A DNA stretch of 64,000 nt from Motacilla alba alba (taxonomy: Eukaryota > Chordata > Aves > Passeriformes > Motacillidae). Below, piece by piece: positions 27,162 through 39,240 of this stretch. A program made the translations under genes and the position numbers. The stretch covers positions 15,347,013 through 15,411,012 of the forward strand of contig NC_052026.1 of assembly GCF_015832195.1 (NCBI RefSeq), in the 5' to 3' direction. A model generated the notes under the pieces. That model had not been told where the DNA came from. It was given only the letters and a program-made list of their open reading frames with translations, and did no database searches. Positions within the stretch are counted from its first letter, which is position 1. Each line of letters starts with the position of its first letter.

Positions 27162-28045
27162 CAGGGAGCTCCTGGAAGGATCAAAACACACGAGTGTGTG
27201 CACGCTCGGAAACTGCCAACGCTGGAACCTGTCCAATCTTATCATCTAGAGGGTTTCCATGTACCTCAGATACAGATTAACCGGTGTTAAATGAAATAAT
27301 AGCAGTCACAACATAGTGAAAAATGTTAAATACTAATGGGAGGTGGGGAATACTGTGGGTTACAGGGACAATGCGGCTTCCTGGGGCTTAGTTAGTCTCG
27401 GTTCTCTTTCTTTTCATTACAGCCTGTTCAAAGTGTAACCCAAGGAGGCGTCTTCTGTCTTATTTTAGAAAAGCAATTCTGCAGATAATTTCTGTTGTTT
27501 TGATTAATGGGTAGGTATGTAGCCCAATATGGGATTTCCTCCTTATTTTGATAATTACTGTCTGTTAGGCTTTAGGTATTGATTGGGAGATGGTAGTTGT
27601 GTTGATTCTTTTTCCCTACAAGGATTTTATTGGGTGTGGCAAATCAAAAGATTATTGAGGAAAGAAATCTTTTCAGCCCTTGACTGTTGGCTGCAAGTAC
27701 ATCTGCATTGTCTAGAAAAAGAAGGTGCAGGAAGACATCTGAACAGTAATGGTAAAGTCACAGCTAATTAAATATTTCTGGTGTTGTTTTTTTTTCTTAA
27801 AAGATTACAATATGTTGTAAACCATTCCCTAATTACTGTCGAGTTAGCAAAGATGATGATGTCTCCTTAAGAACACACAGAGTGTAATCAGGGGTTTAAA
27901 TGGTATTTCCATCAATTTCTCGGTTCACAGTTTTAAGGAGTTTTATTTCCTTGAAAGTCCACAGTTTCTCAGTTCTCCTGATACTGTATCCCATTCCAAA
28001 TCTGTCTTTTCTTTCCATTTAAATTCAATAAAACAACATGCTTGC
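27162..28045 (+). other. WWOX: Probable WWOX 3' untranslated region
   Basis: Sequence after the TAG stop runs without a convincing new splice or coding signal to an AATAAA at 28027-28032, followed by a TG-containing downstream region, giving a 3'UTR of roughly 0.9 kb. That length is in the range I recall for WWOX mRNAs. The end is inferred; transcript data would be needed to fix it, and two further AATAAA hexamers lie just downstream. Confidence 0.6.
28027..28032 (+). terminator. Polyadenylation signal AATAAA, candidate 1
   Basis: Canonical AATAAA in the context TTCAATAAAACAACATGCTT, the first one after the WWOX stop codon, so the favoured site for cleavage at about 28045-28055. Confidence 0.55.
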
Positions 28046-28132
28046 TTGAATATTGTCACCTGAAGAGAAAGTTTGTCTCATTTCTGCAAATGTCTTAGTT
28101 CCATTTTTTTTAGAAAAGAAAACTTGAGGAAA

Positions 28133-28138
28133 AATAAA
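28133..28138 (+). terminator. Polyadenylation signal AATAAA, candidate 2
   Basis: AATAAA in GGAAAAATAAAGAGC, 106 bp after the first candidate and followed by a T/G-rich region near 28165-28215 that could act as a downstream element. It may be an alternative distal end of WWOX mRNA. Confidence 0.35.
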
Positions 28139-28296
28139 GAGCTTCTTGTTGATGCCAAGAAAACGCTGTTTTTTTTCTTGTTTCTTTCTGAGTTCATTTT
28201 TTTGTATTTTGTGCTTTGTAGCTGTCTTCATGCCAGAAGGTTGTTCTAAGCCATCCTCAGTCCAGCATCACATTTTCTGTAGACAGAATATAAACA

Positions 28297-28302
28297 AATA
28301 AA
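28297..28302 (+). terminator. Polyadenylation signal AATAAA, candidate 3
   Basis: AATAAA within ACAAATAAATAGAAGG, followed by a T-rich stretch at 28325-28350. Possible most-distal WWOX end. The least certain of the three. Confidence 0.3.
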
Positions 28303-28731
28303 TAGAAGGACACATTGTTAATAGAAGTTTATTTTATTCCCTTTTTATTTCTGCTTTATTGTTAACAATCTGCCTTCCATGATTTTTCTTTTCTGCAATC
28401 ATAGCACATAGGATTAGCTGTTGAACAGGAGTTAAAGTCAAGGCTTCTACCCAAGTGCAGCCTCAGCTGCTCCTTCCTTGTCTGCTTCCTTACCTGATGC
28501 CACAGTCTTTCCTAAAGCAGCAGTAAAGAATATATGGCCTTTTTTTATCCCTGCTGTGCCACCTCTGTAGCAACAGCTTCAGGAGACAACAAATCCTGCC
28601 CACTCATCCTCCTCAACGCTCTGCAGCCCCTTCCCCAAGGGCAGCAAATCCTGCTTTGAAACATTCGATGGAATGAAGAAATAAAAGGGGCTATTCCAGA
28701 AAGAACAACACCTCTTTTCAGCCTTTTGCAG

Positions 28732-28734
<3 letters not shown>

Positions 28735-28764
<30 letters not shown>
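28735..28764. repeat. Poly-A run (30 A)
   Basis: Thirty consecutive A. It could be the tail of a retroposed sequence, but the preceding bases show no recognisable SINE or processed gene. Length is likely polymorphic. Confidence 0.95.
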
Positions 28765-28768
<4 letters not shown>

Positions 28769-29488
28769 TTCTTGTCTCCTAGAAGTTTTCTCCAGTCTGT
28801 GCTACACAGACCAGATGCTGGTGTAGTGCAGTGTCTGAAAATTCATGGCCTGGGTTGAAGGCTTTGCAAGCTGAGGCAATGGTTGCAGCCAAATTCCTTG
28901 TATTGTCTGGAGTTTAACTGGGGAGAAAAAGTGATTAACTCCTGTCACCTGTGCAACAGCCCTCACACACACATTATTTTTCCCTTTCAGAGCCAGACAG
29001 AATTACTCTGGTATGACACAGGCAGTGTAGGACTGCAGAGCTTTGCACTGGAGCTTGGCATTGCTGGGTTCAGAAGAGGCACTAATTAAGTGATGCTGGG
29101 AGCTCTGCACTCCCCTGAAGGCCTGGGCCTTCTGCTCCATTTAGGCAAACATTAATAACCTGTAATGAACCCCCTGTCATTCCTTATTGCTGAAATATTG
29201 TTCTCTTCTATGAGAATTCAGTACTTAGGGATATTGCCTGCCTTCCTTCAAAGAATATCTGTGTGTTTTTTCTCTGTACCCCCCTCTCTTTTTTAGTGTT
29301 ACAAGGTAAGAGCACTTTTAATGTCAGCATAGTTTTAGTTTTGCACTAGTATGAGCTAAGCTAACCCCTAACTTTGCTGAGTTGTTTGGGTTCCTCTGGT
29401 TTTTATTTCTGGTTATTTACATTATCAGTGTATTGGCTTATTATTGAAATAATTCCACTGTCATTATTTTCTCCAATGCAGATAAAAT

Positions 29489-29626
29489 TACTTGCTCCCT
29501 GTTTCTTTCTTTTATTTTTATTTTACTCTGTCATGCTCCTTTTCTCTTTTTTCCTCTCCTTAATTTCTTTCTCTCTCCATTTTCCTTCTTCCACTCTCTG
29601 TTCTCCTCTTTGTCTCTCACTCTCCT
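29489..29626. repeat. Polypyrimidine-rich low-complexity tract
   Basis: About 140 bp dominated by T and C (TTTCTTTCTTTTATTTT, CTTTTCTCTTTTTTCCTCTC, TTTCTTTCTCTCTCC). Such tracts can form triplexes but no function is indicated. Confidence 0.7.
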
Positions 29627-31650
29627 GTGTTGAGATAGCCAGTATAAAAAAAGGCTTTTTCCAAATGAAAAAAAAAAAAAAACAACTCACCAAGCTGTAG
29701 GGCCCTCGCTTCTATTAGAAACACTTGTGAAAATAATTTTCCTTGCAATCTCAGTTTGGTTTCAGCACAGGAGGGATGTGCAGGGAACATTAAAAAAGGA
29801 AAAGCAATTGAAAAGAAACAGACTCCAACCCCTCCATTTTAATATCCTAGATGTGCCTAAGTCATTGGCTTTCAAATATATTTTGGTGTAAAATTTGGCA
29901 CATTTACAGCCGGTCAGATTTATTTATTTGACTGGCTTACATTTTTCCAGTTGATTTACCTGAGGCAATGTCTGTGTGAATTACTCCACAATGCATTGAC
30001 TCCAGTGTTCATTAAAGGTAGTTAAGTGATCCTGTGTCTAATATTAAAGCAAACCCCATTAACCTTAACTAGTATCATATCAGCAAAACAAAAAGAACTG
30101 AATAAAGCAAAATAGATCGGGTATTTATAGTTCTTGGAAAAGATCCAGCAAATTCACATCAAGCTCCTAATAGTCCTAATAAGCACTTGCTAGTTATCCC
30201 CATGAAAAAGGAGGCGGCTGGGTTAGGGCTGTGTCTGATGCAGGCTCAGGCCCGCAGGGCTTTGGGAAAGGGAGGTGCTGGCAGGCGATGCCGGAGCATC
30301 TCCCACCCACACGCTGCAGGGCGTTGTCCGACCCTTTCCCCCCTGCTTTCCTTCCAAAGTCGACGTTCCCCATTTTAATGGTGATTTTTTTGAGCCTGTA
30401 TTGGTGCCCTGTATCTTCAAGTCCGTGTAGGTGAGGGAGCAAACTCCCTTGCTGGGATTGAAGGTTTTAGGGGAATGGAGGTGCTTTTCAATCAGTGTCA
30501 GCTTCCAACTGCTGTCCATTGTTCTGCCCAGACAGCCACTGACTGCTGGGACCTCTGCTTGCCAAATCAGGTAGAGGTGAACCAGCAGAAACCATGCCAA
30601 ATCTTGAGTTCTTTTATTTTTCCTTCCTGCTTTTTTTCTTTTGACATCTGGGAGACAAATCCCAGATATTCTCGGACCAAGTAGGGCTTTTTATTAGAGA
30701 AGTCTTTCCAGCAACCCTGCAATAATTTGACTTATATCAAGGTTGAATAACTCCTTGTCAGGTGTTAAGCTCATGACCTTTCAAGCCAAACACACTTATA
30801 CTAACCAGTTTACCATTGGAATGATCAATATCTTGTAAGTGAGAAAGTCTAGACAGATCTTATTTTGTCCTTTGGTATCACTTGTGGCTTTGGAATTGAT
30901 CATTATATGTGGCTGGGGAAAAATTGCCTATACATTTCATGCTCTGTATTTATCTTGACAAGGTTCTCTAGGATTGTATTTTCATAATCTGAATGGCAGT
31001 GGAACAGCTGCTCAGACTGTGCAAGCCCTCCTTATCGGGCTGAATTTAAGCTACGGTAATTACTCTTTCTCCTTATGTATTTCTTTTTTAAACAAGCGTG
31101 TACTATACACTAAAATGTATGGTTGGGGTGGCAGGGGCCATGCTGAGAAGCTTGGAAAATGCTGCTAAAGTCTATTTCCTTCCACACAGTAGCTGATGTG
31201 GGTTTGTATTTTATTCTACATATAAGCTCATGTCTGAGCACGAGTGGGCTCTGAAGCAGGTTCCCAGCCTACGGAGGGAAAATGTTGTTTTATTAACAAA
31301 TCTTAGAGCCAAGATTCCCTGAGACTGGAGGCAGTTTAGGAAAGCTGGAATAGCCAATAGTAATACCCATTAAATGCATGACTGACTGAAGCCTTCGACT
31401 GGTGCCTTTGCAAAGAGAGTCCTGGGTGAAACCCATGCCCAGGGAAGCAGCTGAGCCATCACCCGGGCCACAGGGACCTGCACAGGCTGTGCCAGGCTTG
31501 GGAGGGGCCTGAGTGACACAGTGATGGAAGCACTGAAATACAGCAGACTGATGGGTGGTTATTTCCTGGTGCTCTTCACAGTGGGAAGGAGGGAAAGGGA
31601 AAATAGAGAGGTATCTTGGAGAGAAAGAATGTGCTGCTTTTTCTCTTGAG

Positions 31651-31774
31651 TTTGTTTGGTAGGGTTTTTTTTTTGTTTTGTTTTCTTTTTTTTGTTTGTT
31701 TGTTTTGTTTGTTTGTTTTTTGTTTGTTTTTTGTTGTTTGGTTGGGGTTTTTTTGTTGTTTTTTGGGTTTTTTT
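31651..31774. repeat. (TTTG)n microsatellite
   Basis: About 120 bp built from TTTG, TTTTG and TTGTTT units with T runs. It is imperfect and inserted in otherwise ordinary sequence. Confidence 0.9.
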
Positions 31775-33940
31775 CAATCCTAAACTGCTGTGTTATTTAC
31801 TAGATGCCTTTTCTGGGCTGTGCTTTTTCTTCTCTCCCCCACCCCTGTTGCGTTTGCAGTGTACTTTCCAAGGGGTGTTTTGTGAATTAGCTTCATGCTT
31901 TAAAAGAGAAGATTGCTCTGGCAGAGAACAGCATAGTTGTAAAAGTGTCAAGGTGTTATGAATGTCCTGATGATAGAGCCCAGTTGTTATCTGCTGGGTA
32001 GTGAGGGAGGATAGCTAATGATGTGCAGCATGTAAACCGTTTGTTGCTCTAATCCATCTGTGTGGAGAGGAGTGAAAAAGAGGGGCGAAATCCTGGGAAA
32101 ATTACTTGGACAGCTGGAGATAAAGTGTGTACTGATGGAGTCATCCAGAGGTAGCTGTCAACATGAGCTGTGTTTGCATATAATCCAAGCGATGCACAAT
32201 GATTCCTTTTGGTACCGTTTTTTTTATGGGGGTTCATGTGCCTGTGCACAGACCTTAATTACTATCCAGTATCTCTTACCAACTGGGCTCCAGTTTTAAG
32301 TGAGGAATGTGATTTTAATCAATTCGTGGCTGGGTGGTGGAGAGAAGTACTACAAACAGACCAAAGCAAGACATATGGATCCCTTTGGAGGACCTGAATT
32401 AAATGAGAAGCAGTCATTTTATTAATTCTGCTGTGTTTTATAGACCTTTTATATGGAACATTACCCATACAACTTCACTAGCTAATTAAAAAGGGCTCTT
32501 ATCAATTTGCTGGGCAGTTGCTTATGCAGGGGGGAAAAAATAAAAAAAAGAGAAGAAGAAATAATATTTTTTTTTTGAGTCCCAGAAAATCATTAATCTT
32601 AAGGGGGTACAGAACAGATCACCAAATGCCTGGTGAGACTATTTGGACTGCTTATCTTCACTCTTCTGAAAGAACTGTTGCAAAAACGGAACATTTCACA
32701 TCGCTTTGAGACTGATCTGCACCGTGCCTGTTGTTCATATGGAAACCTTGCACAGGTCTGGTGCAGTGCCTGCAGATATGTCAGCACAGGCTGAATTAGG
32801 GGCTTTGTACACTGGATTTCTATGATCCCTCCTGGCAAAGAAGGCACCTTTTTCCTTGGATTGGCCTTAGCCTTTAACAGCAGCAGTTTGAGCAGCTTTG
32901 TAATGTTCTCAGGACTGAGGAGCGCGTGTGATGCTGGCGGGCGTGGAACGTGTAAGCTTTCTGCGAAGGGAGGAGAGAGAGAAGCAAGTGCAGGGGAGCC
33001 ACCCTGGTCCTGACTGATTATCACATCAGCACGGAACTGCTGGCTTTAAAATGGACTCTGCCTTCTGCAGGCAGCCTGAGAGGAAGGGCAGGACACAGGG
33101 GGGAAGGGTATGGAAATGGGGAATGCCTCTCTGAGCGCGGCCCTCTGTGCTGCTGCCTGCGTGGGATGGGATGAGGCTGAAGCTGTTCCAGCACCTGAAA
33201 GCAGCATCACAAAAATACTATCAGTAGGGACAGAGACAAGAAAAGTCTTCTAAACCCCTTGCACCTCCACAAACCCTTACTTTACGTGGCGTATTGGATT
33301 TTACAAGCACGGGGTCTGCTGGGAGCTGTCTGCCGAGCGCACAGTTAGCAGTGATTGAACACCAGCATTTTTAGCATTTTGACTTAAATCCAGTGTAAAC
33401 TTGTAAGGGAACTGCTGGCCTGGGCTGGGTCTCTGGTGGACAGCAGTCAGCCATGCATCACAGGCCGTGCAGCCACCGAGTGCGGGGACGGTGGCTGCGG
33501 GTCACAGCTCAAAGGAAGCCCTGAAATTTCACTTCAATGCATCCTGAATTACCTCTCATCCCAGGGAAAGCTTTATTTCTGTCCCTCTCTTTTCTCCCAG
33601 CGTCGAGCCAGCATGGCTGGAGAAGAGAGGAGAAAGGGAGCCGGTACTGAGACCATCTCAAATGTACCTGGACTACAAACAAACCAGTATTTTCCTTCCA
33701 GCAAAGCTGTTCCTTTAATCTTTATGAGCAGGAGAAATTCATGCATTACAGAGGCACAAAAATGAGAAGGGAAAGGCGGGTGGGAATAGTTGCATTAGAA
33801 TTAAGCCCTGTTTTTAATATGACACCTGTCAGACTTATTGTTAAAAATATGGAGAAAGGCTCCCTTCAGAAATAATAACATTGCAGCAAGGTTAGTTACA
33901 CACAGTGAGTCCTGTCAGCAGCCGCAATTAGAAGTTGTTT

Positions 33941-34445
33941 ACCGCCGAGCGGAGCAGCTCGGCAGCATCAGGGATGCGCGGACCCTGCGCGCTGCTCCAG
34001 CCCCAGCCCGGGGCTCAGCGATAATCCTCCCTTGCAGCCCAGCCCGCAGCCGGGATGGGAGATTCCTGCCCGCAATCACATTGCTTTCCTAATGACACTA
34101 TCACCCAGGCAGGGATTAAGTGTTGCTCTGCAGTCGGCGGCCGGTGTCACCGGGTTTAGGCTGCCGAGCAATTAAGGGGTCAATTTACGGCGGGTTGGGG
34201 GCTGGGGGTGAAGGGCAGGGGACCGGGGATGTCTGGCCAGGAGAGCCCCTGATAAACAAGAGCTGTCAGAGAGCCCTGCCCTGCAGGGGCCACTCCTTCT
34301 GCCGGCCGGCTATCCAAAGCCGTTCCTTGCCGTGGCAATGGAGCCCCTCCGCCGCGGCCACCCGGAGAAATCCCCTCCGCGCCCGCTGCCAGCGCGGGGC
34401 TTGCGGGGCACCGGCACCGCCGCTCAGCCCCCGCCGCAGAATTAA
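33941..34445. promoter_or_regulatory. CpG island in the WWOX-downstream intergenic region
   Basis: I count about 40 CpG dinucleotides in roughly 500 bp at about two-thirds GC, an observed/expected ratio near 0.7, while the flanks are AT-rich and CpG-poor. Dense clusters are around GATGCGCGGACCCTGCGCGC (about 33973), CAGTCGGCGGCCGGTG (about 34131) and CTCCGCCGCGGCCACCCGG (about 34347). Islands like this usually mark promoters or active developmental enhancers. There is no known gene start here. The frames inside (34120-34479 + and 34266-34451 -) look like compositional artefacts of high GC. It may drive a long non-coding RNA or an unannotated gene; direction is unknown. Confidence 0.75.
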
Positions 34446-37400
34446 TTCCATTTATGCCCTCAGCCAGATTTCCAAGTGAGGCTCTGGAGACACAGGAGAA
34501 ATTAATTTATTAAAAAGCAATAGCTTGATAATGCACATGATGATAGAATAAATGAATCTGTTCAATATCTTATAAAACAGTTGGCAATCACATAATAGAG
34601 CATTCATTGTCAATTTAGTGGCTTGTCTCATTATACTCTGCAAATAGTAGTAAAATGGTGTATTATTCATGAACCAACATGCTTTAATTACTTTTAGTGC
34701 ACATTTATTTTTTCAAATGTAATATGAGTTAGATTCAGCCATAACTGTTACTCAGCTGATGAATCTTGAAGCAGTAACACAAACTGGAAGAGAAATTTTA
34801 TGAGCACAGGAATTGGTTTCTGGGAAGTTTGTAGCATTTCTATATGCTATGAAAGCAGTCCTAAAATCCCAGCCTCAGATGTTGGCCCAAATTTGGATTG
34901 TAGCTGATAACACTTTAGTAAATACAAATTATTAATTGATAATGCAATCAGATGTAATTTCAAGTTCCATCTTTTGCTATTTGTTGTTTTTTTTGGGGAT
35001 TTTAAATTTTTTTTAATTTTTTGCTGCCATAAAGCAAACCCCTGTATATAATACAGTTTATTTGTTGGCTTTACAGAGAGAAATTGTCTTGTTAACACTC
35101 CCTCCCTTCTTGGCTTCTCACACACACTTTTCACCAGCTTAATTTGCTATGAAGGTCTCATACACATGCAGCCAAGGTCAGTGAAAGTCCACTGCTCATT
35201 TCAATTAAAATGTTTGCAAGGATTTATACATAATAAACTGATCTTGCCTATAATAATAGGTTTCCTTAAGTCGGTCTTGCTGCTACTAAGTATAATGTTG
35301 CAGCACACTGTTGATTTCTATGTACATAGAAAAAAGAGCACAGTAAAATAAGATGACTTGAAAATGCAATTAAAGTGTAAATCTTTTCACCCATTAACAT
35401 TTAGGGTCCATTAGATTGCTTTGTCTTTTACAATATTAAATGCTAAAATGTTTTGCTTTTATTCTGTAACAGTATATTCTACTTCTATTTATAATACAAA
35501 TGTAATTTAGCTCCCAATAAATCTTGGCTTTAATTGGTTATTAAGTATGTGCTACTCTGTCATAAATTTAATCCACAGAATTTCTTTTTTCCCCCTATTC
35601 ATCTCCCTGGCTTTGTATTCTGGGGTTAGGAACAGGGTTTGGGGACATCATCAACATTTAGCCCATGTGAGCATCTCCCCCAGGAATGTGGATTGGGGGA
35701 GAGCAACTGAGCCCTTCAGGAGGTGCTGTGGGGCATCGAGGTGATTGAGTGCTCCAGGCTGGAGGCTGAGCTCTCACGGGGGCTTCATGTGCCTCTGCCC
35801 AGAAGGAAATGCTCTTGCAAGGTGTTTGCTCTCTCCTCAGGGACTCGAGGTGCAAGTGGCTGGCTCTGGTGTGGGCTCTGACTCGCCCAGGCAAGAGATG
35901 GAGCTGTGGCCAGTGCTGGAGCCTTGGCCCTAATAAAGGTTGTAGACAGTGTGAATCAGGGCTGAATTTCATTCTTTTGCCCTTGATGTTATCTTCTGCC
36001 TTGAAAGGTGTCCAAACTATGGCTGCACAATTATGACTCTTTTCCTCAGGCCTCAGTAAGCACAATTTAGACTAGTTTTTATTGGTCACTGAGGATGAGT
36101 TTCTAAGGTTTTTTAGATTCAAGAACTGGGGTAATAGCATTGTGAGGGCATGGCCCAGTTTCCTTTGTAATCCTGATTTCAGTTCCCACTAGTAACCTGA
36201 AGCCATGACTGTTTAATCCTTAATTCCTGCCACAATTAACATCTCATATTCAGGAGTACTTCTCTGTGATTTGGAAGGAAATCTGTCCCCAGCTAGGTCA
36301 GCCCTAGCTGGTCTCTTTACTAAGTGGGAAGGGATCCTTTTCAGCTCGAGTCAAACACAGTAACACCTCATTTAATGGTGCAATAGAGCAGAGAATCTGT
36401 TCACTGGATGCAGTAGGAATCAACATCCTTGCAATTAGAGCTAGTGAGGAAAGCAGGCACACAAACTCATAAGCTACTAATGAACTATTTGAGCAATTCT
36501 ACAGGTATTTATATAAGGCTGAGACAGCATCCTCTGCTGAAGAGCTCCCCCCACCTCCCACGTATTCCCAAGGAAGCTTTAACTGAAGTGAAATTTCTTT
36601 ATGTAAATACAGGCAATGCAGAGAGTCCCACGTGCTCTGCCATTGCCTCTGCACTCGCGGCTCTGGTTTGAGCTGGTGAACAAACAGGGCTGCTCTTTGC
36701 TACATGTCAGTGCCCAAAAAGGTCAGTCTGCTTCCCCTCACCAACATTTTCACACTTGGGAATGCATCATCACACCGTGGCATAAAAAACAAGAGGACAG
36801 CTTTTTTTAATCCGTTTTCCAGCACCTTTTTTTCCAGAACCATCCTGCCTGGTTCACGCTTGTCCTGGCTTTCCCACCTTCATTAGCACAAGTAAAGACT
36901 GAATTCTGCCCATTCCCCTGATGGATAATCTCAAAGAGCACCTCAACTGAATATGTCATCCCTTTCCATGGGTCATAGCAGGCAGTTTCCAGGGCAAACC
37001 CCTCTTCACCCAGAGCCAAAGCACATCAGGCAGTGTCCATGGGTGGCTGAGGTACAGCAGGAATCCCTAAGGCAGCATTTCCCCTGGTCCTTTTCCAGGT
37101 CAGCAGAGCAAGAGGTGAGGACAAAGCTGTGGGTCCCAGCACCACTTCCCTGACCTGGTGCCCAGATATTCTTGGCAGCAACTCTCTACGAACTATTGCC
37201 TTCTTCTCATCTGTGCCTGCTCTGTATGAGGCTGGCAAACCCCATCAAAAGTCAAAACAAAGCTGGTGACCTGTTTGTTGAGGTACAAAAAGAGCTGAAG
37301 TGCCCCACAACAACTAAAAATGCCACTGCACAGAGTGGTGCTCACACTCAAGCCCTGAAGAGCCATTGGAAGGTACCAACCATGCTCATCCCAGAGCTCC

Positions 37401-37829
37401 TGCCCCTCTAATGAGTGACGGGGAGAGCTCATCAGGGCCTAGAACATTATATAAGTCACTACAAGAGCTTATTATTTCACTGTGTAAATTGCATATGGAA
37501 CCCTTGAAATGGGCAGACTTTAACAAACAGAGAAAATGAATACAGCAATTTGTCTTCAAAATAAATCAGGGAGTAAAAAACCCATCCATGATGATCAATT
37601 GAACTGCACTTCAAACTTTTACTGGAAAATTGGTCAGTCAGTCAGCTAAATATTTGTTTTATGTCCATGGACAAGTAAAAATTACAAAAAAATTATAAGA
37701 AATCATTTTTTCCAGAGCACGAGCCAGTCTTTGCCTCACTGGTCTTATTGGCTTAGTAATCCATATATTTACTGCACTTAGAACAAAATACAACAGTTCC
37801 ATCCGAATAATCTGATTACTTTTAATTTC
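34446..37829. other. Intergenic, AT-rich conserved-looking block then plain sequence
   Basis: From about 34440 to 35560 the sequence turns sharply AT-rich and non-repetitive, rich in TAATTA/ATTAAT homeodomain-type cores (ATTAATTTATTAAAAAGC, GCTTTAATTACTTTTAG). It abuts the CpG island and looks like a conserved non-coding element. From 35600 to 37830 I see only short chance frames; a stretch at about 36885-37000 reads in a longer minus frame but has no recognised family. Confidence 0.5.
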
Positions 37830-37893
37830 CTAATTTTTAAATCAGTCCCCTGGTTTTTGAAACCTTTCTAATTTTTATATCAGTCCCCTGGTT
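37830..37893. repeat. Two-copy tandem duplication, 38-bp period
   Basis: CTAATTTTTAAATCAGTCCC followed by CTGGTTT at 37830 recurs as CTAATTTTTATATCAGTCCC followed by CTGGTTT at 37868, with one mismatch. A recent local duplication. Confidence 0.85.
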
Positions 37894-39043
37894 TGGCACT
37901 TTACAATAGTCAAATATTTTCTCAACAGCAGATCAGTTGTTCACATGGATGCCCTTACTCCTGAATGTGAAGTTAATGGCATCTTTTGTACAGATCTATG
38001 TTCCCAGACACAGTCCATATACATGTGGCCATACATGTGCAAATATATGCTTACATATATCTCTACATCTCACACATATATAAAATACAGACAGAAGCTC
38101 CTATACAACACCAACCATTTGAAAAATAAATGTTTTGGTTTTGTTGATTACCCTAAATTAAGAATCAATGACTTTAGCTTTCTAAATTTTGGAAAGATGA
38201 ATGCCTCTGTAAAAGACAGTGGGTGAAAAAAACAGGCAAAAAGCTCCATAATGTTAGAAACGGCCACTATTGCTTTAAAATGTTGAAGATATGTAGAATA
38301 TCTTCCAGCCCTCCTTAAAATTAGTTCTTGGCTCCTGTTAACATTTGATATACTTTCCCTGATGACCCTGGATGCGTCTGGAGGTCAGTGCTCCAGAGTT
38401 CCTGGCTATCTTTATTGTCCCTAACTTGCTTTCTCTCCAAGACTCTTCCTCCTTGCCAAGAAAAATATTTCCAGTTGTTGTATCTTCAGCAGTTCTCTCT
38501 ATCAATGCGTAACAGATGGATTTTCTGCTGAAAAGCAGGACCAAGGGCTTTTGCTGCCTGACCACGGGCTGGGTGTGTGTGCTGAAGCTACTACAGACCA
38601 GGAGGAAAAAAAGGCTGCAGAGAACAGGAGAGCATCTTGAAACTGTTCATGACAAGGGTTTGCAAGGTGTTTTAACAGAAGAACCATGCAGGTAAACAAT
38701 TACACTTGAAAAACCTCTCACCCTGTGGGATACTGGGAGTGTTTGGTTTGGTGGATTTTTTGTTTGAGTTTAGCAGGCACTGCTGAGCCCCTTCCTCACC
38801 ATTTCCCACCAGTAGCACATCTTAAACCCCAAAAGAGCTTCTCTTACACTTTCCTGCTCTTGAAATTTCACCCCTTGACACCTATGGCTGCAGTCGCATT
38901 CAACTTGGCTCCTAAAGGCCACGGTGCCACCTCTTCTCCCTGGGGAGGGGACTCTGTTTAACAGGGCAGACCCCAGGACACGCCACTGACTACCAGCTGC
39001 TTCCTTCCCTCCTCCTGTCGCTGCCTCCAAAGCTGCCACTTAC
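37894..39043. other. Intergenic or intronic sequence, no gene supported
   Basis: Ordinary AT-rich sequence with short chance frames. If the minus-strand exon at 39044-39240 is real, this would be the start of its downstream intron. Confidence 0.5.
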
Positions 39044-39240
39044 CTCTAAACCCCAGCATATGCCATCAATGACCCTCTCATATTCATTGATCTTCCTGAG
39101 CACATCAACCTGTCTCTCTAAATCTGCACTCTGATTTTTCAAGTAATAGAAAGAATCCCTCTGGATAACCACATAATCATCTCCTTTTGGCTCCTGGTCA
39201 GGCTGCCTCGCTCTTTCTTGCTCTCTCTCTCCCTCTTTTT
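39044..39240 (-). CDS. Putative internal coding exon of an unrecognised minus-strand gene
   Basis: On the minus strand a 197-bp segment is bounded by a good acceptor (TTTTATCACCTTCCTCATTCAG, AG at 39242-39241) and a perfect donor (GAG|GTAAGT, GT at 39043-39042). It enters with two bases of a split codon and leaves in phase 0 after 65 open codons. The peptide has a charged start (KEGEREQERARQP), then GDDYVVIQRDSFYYLK, then a helix with coiled-coil spacing (L33, L40, V44, L47, I50, I57, L64) ending in ERVIDGICWGLE. Composition and heptads look like protein rather than a chance frame. The frame stays open in both directions past the splice sites (38990-39463), but the outer parts look like intron. 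I do not recognise the family. It could be part of an undescribed gene antisense to WWOX, a decayed gene, or a transposon-derived exon. Neighbouring exons are not identified. Confidence 0.5.

Larger units (their letters stand above)
28303..33940. other. Intergenic region between WWOX and the CpG island
   Basis: No gene supported. It contains a 30-A run (28735-28764), a pyrimidine-rich stretch (about 29489-29626), a 15-A run (29668-29682) and a T/G microsatellite (31651-31774). GC and CpG content rise gradually from about 32900 toward the island. A minus-strand frame at 32599-33024 (141 codons) has no recognisable family and no supporting signals. The position downstream of WWOX suggests this is the WWOX-MAF interval (inference from vertebrate gene order). 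Confidence 0.6.

Noticed and set aside
29288..29310. Acceptor CTCTTTTTTAG and donor AAG|GTAAGAG only nine bases apart
   Set aside because: A nine-base microexon cannot be supported without transcript evidence.
32599..33024. 141-codon open frame, - strand (ENITKLLKLLLLKAKANPRKK)
   Set aside because: Some protein-like stretches, but no clear splice sites and no family recognised; left as chance.
34120..34479. 119-codon + frame in the CpG island
   Set aside because: Arginine/alanine/proline-rich reading is typical of GC-rich DNA read in any frame.
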